Assembly: GCA_004431415.1 (NCBI GenBank)
Contig: QPMI01000521.1
Span: 1 to 64,000 of the forward strand
DNA from: Cyanophora paradoxa
Taxonomy: Eukaryota > Glaucocystophyceae > Cyanophorales > Cyanophoraceae
Direction of reading: 5' to 3'
Length of the DNA: 64,000 bases
Shown here: piece after piece, positions 42,762 through 53,889 of the stretch
Numbering within the stretch: position 1 is the stretch's first letter
Layout: every line of letters begins with the position of its first letter
Position numbers and translations under genes: made by a program
Notes under the pieces: generated by a model
Database searches by the model: none
What the model was told of the DNA's origin: nothing
Seen by the model: only the letters and a program-made list of their open reading frames with translations

Positions 42762-43272
42762 CGGGGCCCGGCGGGCGGCGCCCGTTGACGCAGGCCGCGC
42801 ACCTCGACGGAGCGCGCGACCGAAAACCACCCGCCCATCTCGCCACAGTGATGCCTCAAACGTCTCCGACGAGCACGTACCCCTGCCGCGGGACTCAAAA
42901 GCACTCTGGCGCGGCGCAGACGTGGCCGGAGAGGGCTCCAGACTTGGTCGAAGCCGCTCTCGCATCAGCGAAGCTGTCGAAGACTCGAGCCCGGGTGTCA
43001 AGTTTTGAAATCGCGCCGCGGGTTGCACACTGCCTCGGCGACGAAGCCGGTGCGTCCTGTCGCCTTAAATCACCTACAGGAGGCTGCAGCAAGCTCGGAT
43101 GGGCTTCGGATAAGCCTGCGGCTGCGGCCGTCGGCCGCCAACCTTGCCTCAGCCCATCGCCCGCCTTCCACGCCCAGCCGGCTGCACGGCGGTCGCTCTC
43201 TGACCTCGCCTTGCCTCGCAGCTGACCTGAACTAGCCCGGGCCGCGCCCAAGGCCTCGAAGAAGCGAACGCG

Positions 43273-45489
43273 ATGGAAGAAGGCTATCTGGAGCTGGAGA
43301 GCCCCGCCGGGAGCCGCGGGCCGTCCCTCGCGGCGGTCTCCGCGTGGGTGGCGAACTCGCCGCCGGCGGATCGGAGGAGCCCGACGGCTCCAGCGCCGGA
43401 GGTCGAGCGGAGACTCGAAGAGCTGGCCCAAAAATACGGCCTCGCCGAGCGCCGCATCACTTCCGCCATTTCCGGCGCCCCGGGGCGGCCCCTCACCGAA
43501 GAGGAGAGCCTCCGCGCCCAGCTCGACGGTAACGACCACCCGCCCGGCGCCCACAGCGCTCCGCTTCGCCCGCCCGACCGGCGCGCAGAGGAGCGGCTCG
43601 AGGTGGAGCGGCTGAGGGCGGAGCTTGGGTCGCTGCGCGAGGGCGCGTCGGCGCGGCAGTCGCGCGAGGGCGACGCGCAGCGCGAGATCGAGGCCCTCCG
43701 CACCGAGCTCTACGCCGCCAAGGCCCGCGCCGTGCGTGCCCATGTACCCCCTTCCGTCCCCTCGTACCCCTCCGAGCGGCCGGGTTGCGCAGGAGCAAGC
43801 GGAGGCGCGCCGCCGGGCGGTCGAGGAGGAGCTCGACGAGGCCAAGAAGCACGTGCGCGCCGCCCCGCGCGCCCGTACCCCGGGGCCGGCCCGACGCCCG
43901 CGGGGGTACAGGTCGCGAAGGTGCGGGGCCACGTGGACCGGCGGGAGGAGCGGTACCTCGAGCAGGACCAGCGCCTCCGGGTGCGCGGGGGGGTACAGGG
44001 CGAAGTGCCCCCGGGGCCCGAGGCCTGAGGCCTGACCGGAGGGGGGCGCTGCGTTCGTAGGAGACAGAAGACCAGCTGCGCCAGCTCCGCGAGGTGCGAG
44101 AGGGCCAAGTCTTGGAGAAGGGGCTGGCTAGCTGGCTAGCTCGGGCTGGCTCGGGACCGCCGCTCCCGGGCCTAACTCCCCGGCCCCCGGCGCAGCTCTC
44201 GGGGCGGATGCAGGCGGAGTGCCGCGCCCGCGTCGAGCGCGCAGAGGACGAGCGCCTCCGCTTCGAGGTCCGCCGCCTGTACCCCCCCGCCCTCCCCGCC
44301 GAGGGAAAACGGCCCCGCGCGGAGCCGAGCCCGGGCAGAGCGAGGCGAGCGTGCTGCGGACGAAGGTGCGGGAGGTGAAGCGGCAGCTGAAGGTGCAGGC
44401 CGAGGCGAACCGCGACCTCCAGCGCCTCTGGGTCGATCTCCGCGACATCGCCCTCGCCACCGGGGTGCCCCCGTACCCCCCTCCGGCCCGCCCCCCCCGT
44501 CCCCCCGTGACGCCGGGCAGGGCGGGGGCCGGCCGGGGCGGGGGGGCGGGCGCCCTTCCTCCCGGTCCCCGGCCCGGGGCTCCGGCGAGCGGGAGCGGGA
44601 GCGGGGGCGGGGGCGGGACGGGGAGGCGCGCGCCGCCTCGCGCCGCCTCGACGAATCCGAGTTCAGCTGGCAGGTCGGCCCCCCGCGCTTGCAGCGAGCC
44701 TTCCGCGCTGGGAGGAGACTAGCTCTCTATCAAGAAATTTGCCCTCTATCAAGCCCCCTGCGCGCCCGCCGCCCCCCGCCACGCCCCCCAGACCACGAGT
44801 GCTTAACGTGCCAGAGCGCCGTGCGGTTGGGCGAGCAGCCTCCCGCCGACTGGAGACGCCTAGCTTCCTGCAATGATAGCTTTGTTTGTTCCGAGGCCTG
44901 CATCGCTCACGAGCCGTGTACCCAGCTGGAGAAGCAGCGGATGGAGATGGAGGGCCTCAAGCTCTCCCTCATGGAGGAGAACCGCCGCCTCCAGGTGGCC
45001 CCGTACCCCCCAAAGCCCTCGAATCCACGTACCCCCGGGGGCCTCCTCACCCCGCCGCTCGCCCCGCGCAGGAGGAGCTGGCCGCGACGCGGCGCGACAT
45101 GGTGGACCGGCTGTACCCCCCGCCGCAGGTCGAGCGGTCGGGCACGGGCGGCGTGGTCGGTGCGCCCCCTTTCGCTCCTCCGCCCTGCTCTAATCGTACC
45201 CCCGCCCTGCTCTAATCTTACCCCCCTCGACAGCCAAGTGCCGCTTCTGCGGCGATCGCTTTGACGTCGACGAGAACGGATCGGTGCGGGCGGGCCGCGG
45301 CGCTCGAAATCCCCCCCCCCCCCCCCCCCCTCCCTCCCTCTCTCGCTGACGGGTACCCCCCGGGGTGCGCAGTACGCGTGCGGGTACCACCCCGGCCGCC
45401 TCCTGGAGGGCTCCTTCACCTGCTGCGGGGTGCGGCCGATGGCGGGCGGGCCCCCCACGTTCTGTTCCTTCCGGCGCCACGCCGCGTGA
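43273..45489 (+). CDS. Coiled-coil protein with C-terminal YHPG/CC zinc finger (multi-exon)
   Basis: ATG 43273 opens MEEGYLELESPAGSRG. Many short exons encode heptad-rich helices: EVERRLEELAQKYGLAERRI; ERLEVERLRAELGSLREG; EIEALRTELYAAKARA; EQAEARRRAVEEELDEAKK; VLRTKVREVKRQLKVQAEAN; EKQRMEMEGLKLSLMEENRR. The last exons give AKCRFCGDRFDVDENGS and YACGYHPGRLLEGSFTCCG, then CSFRRHAA and TGA at 45487-45489. The C-x2-C, C-x-YHPG and CC pattern resembles CHORD-like zinc fingers. Introns often begin GTACCCCC. It is divergent from the Lunapark gene, about 510 bases away. Function is unknown. Confidence 0.7.
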
Positions 45490-46543
45490 ATTCGAATTCA
45501 ATGATTCGAATCCGAACCTTGCGCGTGCAATCGAAGCGCCTCCGCCCCCGCGCCTAGGCCTGCATGCGCAGCTGCGATGCAGTAGCAGTGCGATCTTGCG
45601 AGCCACTGCTGCGCTAGCGCTCTTGTTAGTAAGTTGTTTCAGTCTTAATTCAAGGCTGGATTCGGCCCTGGAAGGCCCTGAAACTTGGCTGGAAGGCTGC
45701 CTTAGGCTGGCGCCGTTACTTCGGAAAAGGAAGGACCCTAGCACTGGCTAGCAGCTGCAGTGGTGCCAGACTGCCACTGGGCCAGTAGATACGGTTATCG
45801 ATGATACCGCCAAGTCGGCGCCAACTCGATTCCTCGTGCGTGTCGTTCGAACCTCCTAGCCTAGTAGGCCCCCCAGGCTTGGCAGGCTAGGCCAGCCTAG
45901 GCGTCATTGCCGCGTCAATGCCGGCGCCCGTCACCGCGTCCAAGCGAGTTGAAGGCTTGAAGCGACGCGCGCGGCGCGCAGCCGCGCGCTAGCGCTGCGC
46001 CGCGGCGCATGCGGGCCTGCGGGGCAGTGCGGGCTGCGGGCCTGCGGCGCGCGTCGACTCCCGGAGTCCGTCGAGTCGTCGACGTCGGACGTCGTCGAGT
46101 CGTCGTCGACTCGTCGACTCGCCGTCGCGCCGACTTGCAGCGCTTGGCGACGAAGTTGGGCCTTACTGTAGAACTAGTTAATTTAGTACAGGAAAATAAT
46201 TAGTACTTCGCCAAAAATGCCATTAAAAAAAATTTTAGCAGCTGGTAAATCTTTATATAATTAGTAGGTCGGTCTTGACACTGTTGACAGGGCTTTCGAA
46301 TGGCGGAGACGGGACTACCCCTATAGCTACAAATTCTCGCGATCGGCTTTAGCAGGCGGGAAATATTTAGTAGATCGATCGCCCAAAAACTTTTACTACT
46401 ATAAATTTATATGCAGCCCACTAAATATTTCTAGCCTAGTGGCCCTAGTATAGCTCTCCAGCTGCAGTAGTTGACGTCGACCGTCGGACTCGCCGTCGAG
46501 CCGACGTCGAACCGTTGAACTTCCCAAATTTTTAAAACATGTA

Positions 46544-46569
46544 CACGTGCACGGTGCACCGTGCACGTG
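46544..46569. repeat. Perfect 26-base palindrome
   Basis: CACGTGCACGGTG followed by its exact complement, rich in CACGTG E-box and GTGCAC words. It could extrude as a cruciform or be a strong bHLH/bZIP-type site; no gene start is close. Confidence 0.85.
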
Positions 46570-46683
46570 CGTGCGCTGCGCATGCGGTGCGCGGCCGGTG
46601 TTGCAGTGCGCACAGCAGCGCACTGCGCGCGCGCAGCGCACGTACTGCGGCATATGCATGCAGGCTGATGATGCAGCGCTACC

Positions 46684-46932
46684 CGGTACTGTAAACGTAC
46701 GAATTTCCGCCAGCGTTTAATTTCGACTATATTCGCCAGACCCTCGCGCTGTCGAATATTTGACGCTGGCGAATTAAGCCTTTGTATGGAGAGAGGGGTA
46801 CCAGCGGCTGACCTCTCTATGGCGAAGTCGCAGGGTGTCGAAATCAAGACGCTGGCGGACTAATTTTCGACAGGATTTTCGGGTTTTGTCGAATTAAAGT
46901 GCTGGCGGATATTTGTACGTTTACAGTAGCCG
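46684..46932. mobile_element. MITE-like element with about 44-base terminal inverted repeats
   Basis: The left arm CGGTACTGTAAACGTAC... (46684-46727) pairs with the right arm (46889-46932, reverse CGGCTACTGTAAACGTAC...), with few mismatches across about 44 bases. The 160-base interior has no gene but repeats GACGCTGGCG and TCGAATA words. Size and structure fit a non-autonomous miniature transposon. No clear target duplication was seen. Confidence 0.75.
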
Positions 46933-48136
46933 AATGCTTTGTTCCGAAATTAAAGACTCGAAGTCAGCCTGAATGACCCGGAAAGCCCCTCAAGGCCATT
47001 AAGGCGATTCTGTCCCATTCAAACAGAAAAAAGAAAAAGTTGACAAAAATTGGCAAAAAACCACGCGTTGTTCACAACTTCACATCCATGTGTGAGCAGA
47101 AAGATTCTAACTGACGCGAAAGACTCACTTGAAGACAGGCATTGACATGTACAGACAGACTGATGTTCGCATCTTACGTATACGCGTATACGCGTAGGCG
47201 TTGTACATGTGTAAAAGTTGAGGCGTACCCAGACCGGAGCGCTTCTAACAGAAGCAAACAGAAGCGCTGCAGCTGGCGCTAGCTTTAATTTCTGGAGCCT
47301 TGCGCAAGCGCCGCCGGCTGCAGCTGCACTGCTTCTGCAGCCCGCCTCCCTGCAGCTGTTGAAGAGCAAGCAATTGTTCAATTGCAAGACGCATAGAGAT
47401 TCACCACTAGAGAGCGAGCGCGGGTCGCCGCGCCGGCCGTCGACGTCGCTGTCGGCGAGACAGAAAGCGCTGCAGCGACCGTCGGACATTCGGGGCGCCG
47501 AGCGCGGCCGCCTGTCTCGCCGCGCCTGCAAGCCAATGCGTGCGAGCAGCGCTAGCAGTCGACTCGCGGACGTCGGTCACCTCGCGCTTGTCCCAAGCTA
47601 AGGCGGGCCTTCAAAGGCTTCGTTTAGTTTGCTTCTGCAGACGGAGTCGTAACGGTGCGCGTGCCGGCGCCTGGTGTCGTCGCCTGTTGTATACGCATGG
47701 ACCTCACACCCGGGCAATTCCGCTTCGCTCCATTGCCCCCGATTCCATGCGTTTCCAGTGTATACCTCCAGCCCCTCTTCAGTTAATTCACCTTGTACGT
47801 CTACGAGACTCAAATTCCCAGGTCTACCAGACTCGGGTCGGAGTCTTAACAAAGAAATATCTAACGACTATTCAGGGCAGAGCTGACAACTAGAATAGAC
47901 GAAGAGGAGCGCTGCCCCCTTGAGCGCGGTCTGTAGAACAACGTGGCAGAATAGGCTAGGCGATATTAATGAGTACAGAGAAGCTAAACGAGGAAACGTG
48001 TTAAGCTCTAGCTAGATGTAATTGATGTGTACAGAGAAGCTAAACGAGGAAAAAGCGTTAAGCTATAGCCGCACGTAAGGACGGGCCCCCAGAGCGGTCT
48101 GGTGCGGCCTCTGGAGATGTGTCGATGACTTTACCT

Positions 48137-48264
48137 TTCTTTTGTTTTAATTGTTTTAATTGTTTTAATTCGGAGGGTCAAGTTCCTAAGAAAACTTTGC
48201 GGACGCCGTGACGTGACGCTGTGACGTGGCGAGAAAACGGCGAGATACGTGTCACACAAAAGAT
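48137..48264. repeat. Direct repeat copy 1 near element 2 left end
   Basis: TTTTGTTTTAATTG(TTTTAATTG)n, CGGAGGGTCAAGTT, GCGGACGCCGTGACGTGACG and GAGATACGTG(T)CACACAAAAGAT occur in the same order at 48786-48903. The two copies differ by small insertions. They may be subterminal or TIR repeats of element 2. Confidence 0.8.
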
Positions 48265-48785
48265 CACAAGTTTCAAGTTTAAACTTAACGCTGGCCGGTT
48301 GGACGGTTGACCGGTTGGATGCAGTCGCCTAGTCGGTTCGGAGCTAGAGCGCTCCGGCTAGGACCGCTAGACCCAGAGCTATGACTTTATCAGCCGAGTG
48401 AGCTCTGACTCTCTGAAAATTGATGAAAAGCACAATTAGTTGCGAAATTAACAGGACCGGGTTTGTGGACAAGCTCACGTCCAAACGATGCTTTCATCAC
48501 ATCGATGCGCCCTGCGCTTACGGACGGACCGGGAAAGCGATTCGTACATCATCAGCTAGCTATAACCGCTGCAAGCTAGCGAGGCTGCGCGGTGAGAGCC
48601 TGGAGGTGCACGACCGGGGTTGTGGACAAGCTTGAACTCTGAAAAAGCCTGCAATTGTTGAACTTTGGAAATAGAAAAGTCGCAAGCCCAATTTAATTAT
48701 TTTGCAAGCTCAGCGGTCAGTCGACGAAACAGGTACCGGTTAGATCCGTCAGACTGCAGGCTCAGAAGTTTCTGCCTTTGGAGCT

Positions 48786-48903
48786 TTTCTTTTGTTTTAA
48801 TTGTTTTAATTGTTTTAATTCGGAGGGTCAAGTTGGCGAGAAAACTTTGCGGACGCCGTGACGTGACGCTGTGACGTGGCGAGATACGTGACACACAAAA
48901 GAT
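48786..48903. repeat. Direct repeat copy 2 near element 2 left end
   Basis: Second copy of the 48137 repeat, about 650 bases downstream. Between the copies, GGTTGTGGACAAGCT-like words also occur twice (48460, 48617). Five tandem GCGCTGATAGT units follow at 48906. The arrangement is consistent with a long repetitive element terminus; the partner end is outside the window. Confidence 0.8.
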
Positions 48904-49092
48904 TGGCGCTGATAGTGCGCTGATAGTGCGCTGATAGTGCGCTGATAGTGCGCTGATTGCTAGCCGGAGACAGGTCTTGCAGTAAGTTGTATGACTTAAA
49001 GGTTTCTCGCATACATACTAGCAATCAGAGATTGTCTGCGATTAAATCCCAAAAAGTTTTCGGCCATCCAATATTGTAGAGACCTATTCATA

Positions 49093-52000
49093 ATGGACAG
49101 GAACAATCTGAGAGCTGAAATTCGGAGTCTAGCGCAGGAGCTACACAATCTTAGGTACATTAACGGAACATATTTGAACACACTGATGCGACTAGCAGAC
49201 CCACAGAGGGGAACCCACACACAAAATCTTCGAGCTAATCTTTCAACATTGCTTAGACTTAGACAGACGAACCGGCCGCAGCGCCCTTTGTACCAGTCAT
49301 GGATAACAAGTCATTTTGAGAACGAACGCAATGCTCGAATTGAAGCCACGCGAGAGTTTGATGAAATTGTAGAGTATGGGATCTCGAATTTATTTCGCGA
49401 GACAGGTCGAGGTGATACCGTGTTAAATTATACTCACTATGCATATCCGGGGTTGTTATTTACCAAGGATATTTTGGATATTGATCCGACTCCAATACCT
49501 GAGCGGGTTAAAGAGATCACGATTGAGTTTCTGAGAGAGCTGCGAATTCCAGAGAAAATAGGATCAAGCGTCCTAATTCGGTTTCATTTCGATAACTTTC
49601 GCATGTATCGCACTCAACTAGCAACAATCGAAGAGGGCACAATGCAGTCGCTCTTGTCAAATCTGGCTGAAAAGATGGAACAATGGATGCTAGCGCAGCA
49701 GCCATATGAAGACAACGACCTTTGGCCAGTAGTGAAAATAGAGGTGCTCATTGCAGAGAACGCTGCAGGCGCACTTGGAAACGTACCGAAACTCCCATTC
49801 AATGGCAAAGCCCTGACCATGAATAAGATCTACTGTCCGATTTCACCAGAAGACAACTGTGTGCTTGAGTGTTTTGAATATGTGAAGCTAAACCCTGGAA
49901 GAATAAGCCTTGATCGAATTTACAAGCAACTTCAGAGACTGGACTACGGAGGGATTAGAACACAGCTAGGACTGCGGCGAGGAATGATATCAGTTGATGT
50001 GCCAACGATTAATAAGCTGAGCGCTTTTTACAGAATAGACACCAGCGTTTTTGAGTTTTCGCAAGGAAAGTTTAAGCTGCTTTTTGCGACCGATCTAGGA
50101 TTTGAAAAACGTGCTCACCTTTGTATAGTCGATGTGCACTGCTACCTGATTAAGGATAAAAGAACGACTGAGATGGAGAAGTGTAGTGCCTGCGGGAAAA
50201 TGCAGTTCGAACTGGAAAGACACAAGCTAACCTGTCAGTTTTGTGCTAGATGTCGTTGCGCCTACAATCCAATTGAAGATCACACAAACAAATGCGTTGC
50301 CGCCATCAGAAACAAAGGTGTTATTGGAAGAAAGATTACTCCTTGCGAAAAGGAGAGTGAATTTACAGCGATGGATAGCGTGATAGGGGCTGACTTTGAA
50401 ACATTTCCTTGTGATGGCAAGACCCACGTTCCTTATGCTGTTGACACAGACATAATATGCAAGGGCGAAATTGTAGGAACCAAGATGTTTTACGGTCCTG
50501 AAACATTAAATCAATTCATGCAATGGCTGGATGCTTGGGCAGAGAAGACCACAGTAGTATTTTACAACGGTGCTGGTTTTGATCTGATATTCATATACCG
50601 ATGGCTGATTGAGAATCGGCCAGAAAGCCAGGTGAACGTCATGCGCTCCTCGGGCAAGATTAAGAGTATGAAATGGAAGACGTCAGCAGGAGGAGAGTTG
50701 ACGAGTTTTGACCCGTGCCTACATATTCAAGGTTCACTAAAACAGGCTGGAAAGGACTACGGCTGCACGACAATCAAAGGAGACTTTGACCATCGCAAGA
50801 TCAAGACGTGGGCAGACGTTGAGACACACAAGGAGGAATGGGGAGAATATCTTAGAGCCGACGTGCGATCGATGACGGAGCTATACATGAAATATTCGAG
50901 TACGAGCTTTGATCTATTTGGAATAAATGTGAATTCCAAACAAACACTTACAGCTTCATCAATGGCTTTTCAGATTTACCGGCAGCTGTTGAAGACAGAG
51001 CTGCAACTTCCGAAGTATAGTGAAGATCAGGTGTTTCGCAGGGCGATTTACGGAGGTCGCTGTTTACCATTCAAACGCAAGTTTGTCTCGAAGGGTCCAG
51101 ATGATTACTTGGTAGATCTGGATGTGGTCTCTCTATATCCAACCGCTATGTACTTTAACCAGTTTCCTACAGGTAAATTTAAGCTAATCAATGAACCGGA
51201 GGCATTAGAACGTTTTAGAAAGTTCATGTTAAGTCGAAAAATGGAGCAACTGTTCATTGCGAGCATCAGTGCGAAAATTCCTCAGGACCTTGTGCTTTCT
51301 CCGCTACCTCGTCACGAGTCGAATTTGGGCTGGTCGAACCTGAAACCGATCGAGCGCGAGATGTATACATCGGTTGATATCTACAGGGCGATAGCGCTTG
51401 GGGTGGAAATAACAGAAGTTCACGAGGTGTATTTATTTGAAGGCAAGGAGAGAATGTTTAAAGATTACATCGAGAAGTTATACTGTATGAAAGCTCGTTC
51501 AAGGAAGGGCACAGCTCAGTACGCAACAGCAAAGATTCAATTAAATGGTCTTTACGGAAAATTTGCCCAGAGGCCTGTGATCGAAACAACAGAGCTAGTT
51601 TCTAATTACCGCCGATTTAAGGAGCTACAGCGGACGTCTACGATTACAGACATCGAAATTGAGAGTGAAACACGGATGTATGTGACATATGAAGTACCTG
51701 AGAGCAAACGTGATGCTTGTGTGTCGAAGCCCTGTTTTATTGGAGCATTTATTCTGTCCTACAGTCGCGAGATAATGGACAGGTTCCTAGTAAAGATGAA
51801 CTCTTATAAAGACATCGAAGCCATGCCGTTTTACACGGACACGGACTCTCTTGTTGTGCACAGGAAATTTGCAGAGCTGGTGACTGATTGCATGAAGCGG
51901 CCCTACTCTGTGGAGGGAATGGGCGAAGAGGAGGCGAACAGGGTGATCTGCGAGAGCGAACTTGGAAAACTAGATTACGATATCCAGGGACACATTGTGG

Positions 52001-52419
52001 AGGCGTATTTCGTTGGGCCCAAGGTGTACTGTTGTCGGTACGTGAAAGCGAACGGTGAATCGGACGTGCATGTGCGTGCCAAAGGAATACCAAAAAGCTG
52101 GATCGAAGAGAACTGGCTTTCGAATGATCCGGAGATGAGGAAGGGGCACCTCCATTCTCGGGTTGCTTTGGAAGCGTTCAAGCAGATGCTTGAGAGCCGG
52201 TATCAGCCGGAGTGCAAAATAGAGTCTAAACTATCTCGTGTCTTCAAACCGAATGGAAAGCAACGCGAGGAGGGGATAGGTTTTAGTTCAATCATTCAGA
52301 TTCCATTCAGCAGAGTATTAAATAAGACGGAATACACAAAGCGAAAGATAATTTCGGATGACTATTACAGCACAGTTCCTCATGAGTACATCAGCCAAAA
52401 TTCAGGAGGCATACTATGA
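49093..52419 (+). CDS. polB: Family B DNA polymerase (protein-primed type), intact
   Basis: 1,108 residues in one frame. The N-terminal 350 residues are of unknown fold. A cysteine-rich block (CSACGKMQFE, CQFCARCRCAYN) lies near 365-400. Exonuclease motifs are present: GADFETFPCDG (about 432) and VVFYNGAGFDLIF (about 490). Polymerase motifs follow: A, DLDVVSLYPTAMYF (about 675); B, QLNGLYGKFAQR (about 815); C, FYTDTDSLVV (about 912). Polymerase and proofreading activity are therefore both expected. The layout (exonuclease, palm with insertions) fits Polinton/protein-primed polymerases, but motif context differs strongly from the element 1 enzyme. The 3' end overlaps the integrase gene by 38 bases. 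Confidence 0.92.
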   Translation: MDRNNLRAEIRSLAQELHNLRYINGTYLNTLMRLADPQRGTHTQNLRANLSTLLRLRQTNRPQRPLYQSWITSHFENERNARIEATREFDEIVEYGISNLFRETGRGDTVLNYTHYAYPGLLFTKDILDIDPTPIPERVKEITIEFLRELRIPEKIGSSVLIRFHFDNFRMYRTQLATIEEGTMQSLLSNLAEKMEQWMLAQQPYEDNDLWPVVKIEVLIAENAAGALGNVPKLPFNGKALTMNKIYCPISPEDNCVLECFEYVKLNPGRISLDRIYKQLQRLDYGGIRTQLGLRRGMISVDVPTINKLSAFYRIDTSVFEFSQGKFKLLFATDLGFEKRAHLCIVDVHCYLIKDKRTTEMEKCSACGKMQFELERHKLTCQFCARCRCAYNPIEDHTNKCVAAIRNKGVIGRKITPCEKESEFTAMDSVIGADFETFPCDGKTHVPYAVDTDIICKGEIVGTKMFYGPETLNQFMQWLDAWAEKTTVVFYNGAGFDLIFIYRWLIENRPESQVNVMRSSGKIKSMKWKTSAGGELTSFDPCLHIQGSLKQAGKDYGCTTIKGDFDHRKIKTWADVETHKEEWGEYLRADVRSMTELYMKYSSTSFDLFGINVNSKQTLTASSMAFQIYRQLLKTELQLPKYSEDQVFRRAIYGGRCLPFKRKFVSKGPDDYLVDLDVVSLYPTAMYFNQFPTGKFKLINEPEALERFRKFMLSRKMEQLFIASISAKIPQDLVLSPLPRHESNLGWSNLKPIEREMYTSVDIYRAIALGVEITEVHEVYLFEGKERMFKDYIEKLYCMKARSRKGTAQYATAKIQLNGLYGKFAQRPVIETTELVSNYRRFKELQRTSTITDIEIESETRMYVTYEVPESKRDACVSKPCFIGAFILSYSREIMDRFLVKMNSYKDIEAMPFYTDTDSLVVHRKFAELVTDCMKRPYSVEGMGEEEANRVICESELGKLDYDIQGHIVEAYFVGPKVYCCRYVKANGESDVHVRAKGIPKSWIEENWLSNDPEMRKGHLHSRVALEAFKQMLESRYQPECKIESKLSRVFKPNGKQREEGIGFSSIIQIPFSRVLNKTEYTKRKIISDDYYSTVPHEYISQNSGGIL

Positions 52420-53518
52420 TCCAGAAATAGGGCTTCAGTCTGCCACACGTATTGCCAAGAAGTTGAAAATACCAGTTTCCAGGGTTAGAGAAGTGCTGGA
52501 GAAATTATCGACAGCGCAAAGATTTGCGAGGCCGCAAAAAGAGAAACCATTCACAAGTATAACATACGACAAAGCAGAGAAATACTACGAGGTGGACCTA
52601 ATCGACGTGACTCCGTACGCTAGAACAAACCGCGGTATTCACTTTATAATGAACGCAGTGGACGTAGTGACTCGGAAAGCCTACAGCATTCCAATGAAGA
52701 ACAAGAGCGAAAGTACACTCCTTTCAACACTACGGAAACTCATAGATAGTTTTCCAGCCAAGCCGGATATTATTCAGACAGATCAGGAGTTTAAAGCTTC
52801 AGCTGGTAGTTTGTTAGAAGCTGAGGGAATTAAGCACAATGCTGTGGAAGCGCATCGACCACAAGCAAACGGCAAAATAGAAAGATTTAATGGAACTTTG
52901 AAGCGAGTTATTGCACGGTATATGGAGGCATATGACACGGATAGGTACATCGACAAGCTGCCCGCTTTCTTGCGCAATTATAATTCGTCAGAGCATAGGT
53001 CGATTGGTACATCGCCAAACGCTGCAGCAGAGAATCCGAAGGAGACAATCGCGCGCAACGATTATCAGCGAGAGATCTACGAGCAGCAACACTACCTGAA
53101 GGAGGTCGAATTTAAAGTAGGAGACCTAGTTCGAGTTAAGCTAACCAGGAGAACCTTCGATAAATCGACAAAGCCAACCTTCTCGAAAGAAGTATTTCGA
53201 ATTGAGTCGATTGGGGGTTTTGGACCCCTTCTAAGATTTAAACTCGCTGGATCGGATACACCAGTGACCTACCAGCAACTTTTAAAGGTCCCAGTAGATT
53301 CAGAGGAACGTCGTGCGGGAAATGCAGCACAGCGGTCACAGCAGCGCAGAAAGAAGGAGCTAAATCTGATGCGAGAGAATTTAGATCGAGTGGACATAGA
53401 AAAAAATAAGAAGCTGCTTCGCCTTCAAAAGCAACTTGCGACAGCTGGAACTGTCAAGTTAAACCCTGGTGGAATATTAGAGAGAACAAAGACCAGAAGG
53501 CTAGTCAAAGAGCTATAA
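52382..53518 (+). CDS. rve integrase of element 2
   Basis: 378 residues from the ATG at 52382 (MSTSAKIQEAYYDPEIGLQS), which overlaps polB. Helix-turn-helix-like start ATRIAKKLKIPVSRVREVL. The catalytic core has D in EVDLIDVTPY (about 71-74), D in IIQTDQEFKA (about 133) and E in NGKIERFNGTLKR (about 167), giving the D-35-E spacing. FKVGDLVRVKL begins the C-terminal SH3/chromodomain-like part. It inserts element DNA into the host genome. The frame is intact. It shares YDPE/YDPR and core motifs with element 1 but is otherwise divergent. Confidence 0.92.
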   Translation: MSTSAKIQEAYYDPEIGLQSATRIAKKLKIPVSRVREVLEKLSTAQRFARPQKEKPFTSITYDKAEKYYEVDLIDVTPYARTNRGIHFIMNAVDVVTRKAYSIPMKNKSESTLLSTLRKLIDSFPAKPDIIQTDQEFKASAGSLLEAEGIKHNAVEAHRPQANGKIERFNGTLKRVIARYMEAYDTDRYIDKLPAFLRNYNSSEHRSIGTSPNAAAENPKETIARNDYQREIYEQQHYLKEVEFKVGDLVRVKLTRRTFDKSTKPTFSKEVFRIESIGGFGPLLRFKLAGSDTPVTYQQLLKVPVDSEERRAGNAAQRSQQRRKKELNLMRENLDRVDIEKNKKLLRLQKQLATAGTVKLNPGGILERTKTRRLVKEL

Positions 53519-53780
53519 CAACACATTGTTGGAGGGACTCTAGCAGTGCTAACTTTTCGTAGATTCGATTGCGATAGCGGCGATTGGCCTCTAAATGATT
53601 CTCGCTGTTGTTCTGCTGGTATCTTGAGCTGGCTTCTATGTGTCGTCGGCGAAATTCCGGATCTTCATTGTAACGACGGCGATGGCTCTCTGCACGCTTT
53701 GCCTTTCGTGCAGCAGCGATTTCAGGGGTAACAACAATTGGTTTGCGACCACGCTGTTTAGTTGATGATTCAACATCCAT
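53505..53780 (-). CDS. Small basic AT-hook protein of element 2
   Basis: 91 residues. An RGRKP AT-hook core near the N-terminus is followed by a long Arg-rich helix with RRRYNEDPEFRRRHIEASSR. It resembles the element 1 protein at 5916-6143, with hook and helix in reversed order. The 3' end overlaps the integrase stop by 14 bases, so the two genes converge. Probably binds AT-rich element DNA. Confidence 0.6.
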   Translation of the reverse strand: MDVESSTKQRGRKPIVVTPEIAAARKAKRAESHRRRYNEDPEFRRRHIEASSRYQQNNSENHLEANRRYRNRIYEKLALLESLQQCVVIAL

Positions 53781-53889
53781 TTCTTTGGTTTTCTCGTCAC
53801 AAACAATGTGCGAAATCTTTTTATGGCATAAATCGCAGGTTTGTGTTGCGTTAAATTCCGAACATAAAATCCGAGATATAATTCAAAGA

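Larger units (their letters stand above)
45490..49092. other. Long host/element junction region without a recognisable gene
   Basis: No gene is supported. Contents: a GTCGAC/GTCGTC-rich run at about 46055-46130; a perfect 26-base palindrome (46544-46569); a small inverted-repeat element (46684-46932); two copies of CAGAGAAGCTAAACGAGGAAA followed by TTAAGCT (about 47974 and 48033); two 120-base direct repeats (48137 and 48786); and five 11-base units GCGCTGATAGT (48906-48955). GC content falls towards element 2, whose left end must lie somewhere after about 48 kb. Confidence 0.6.
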
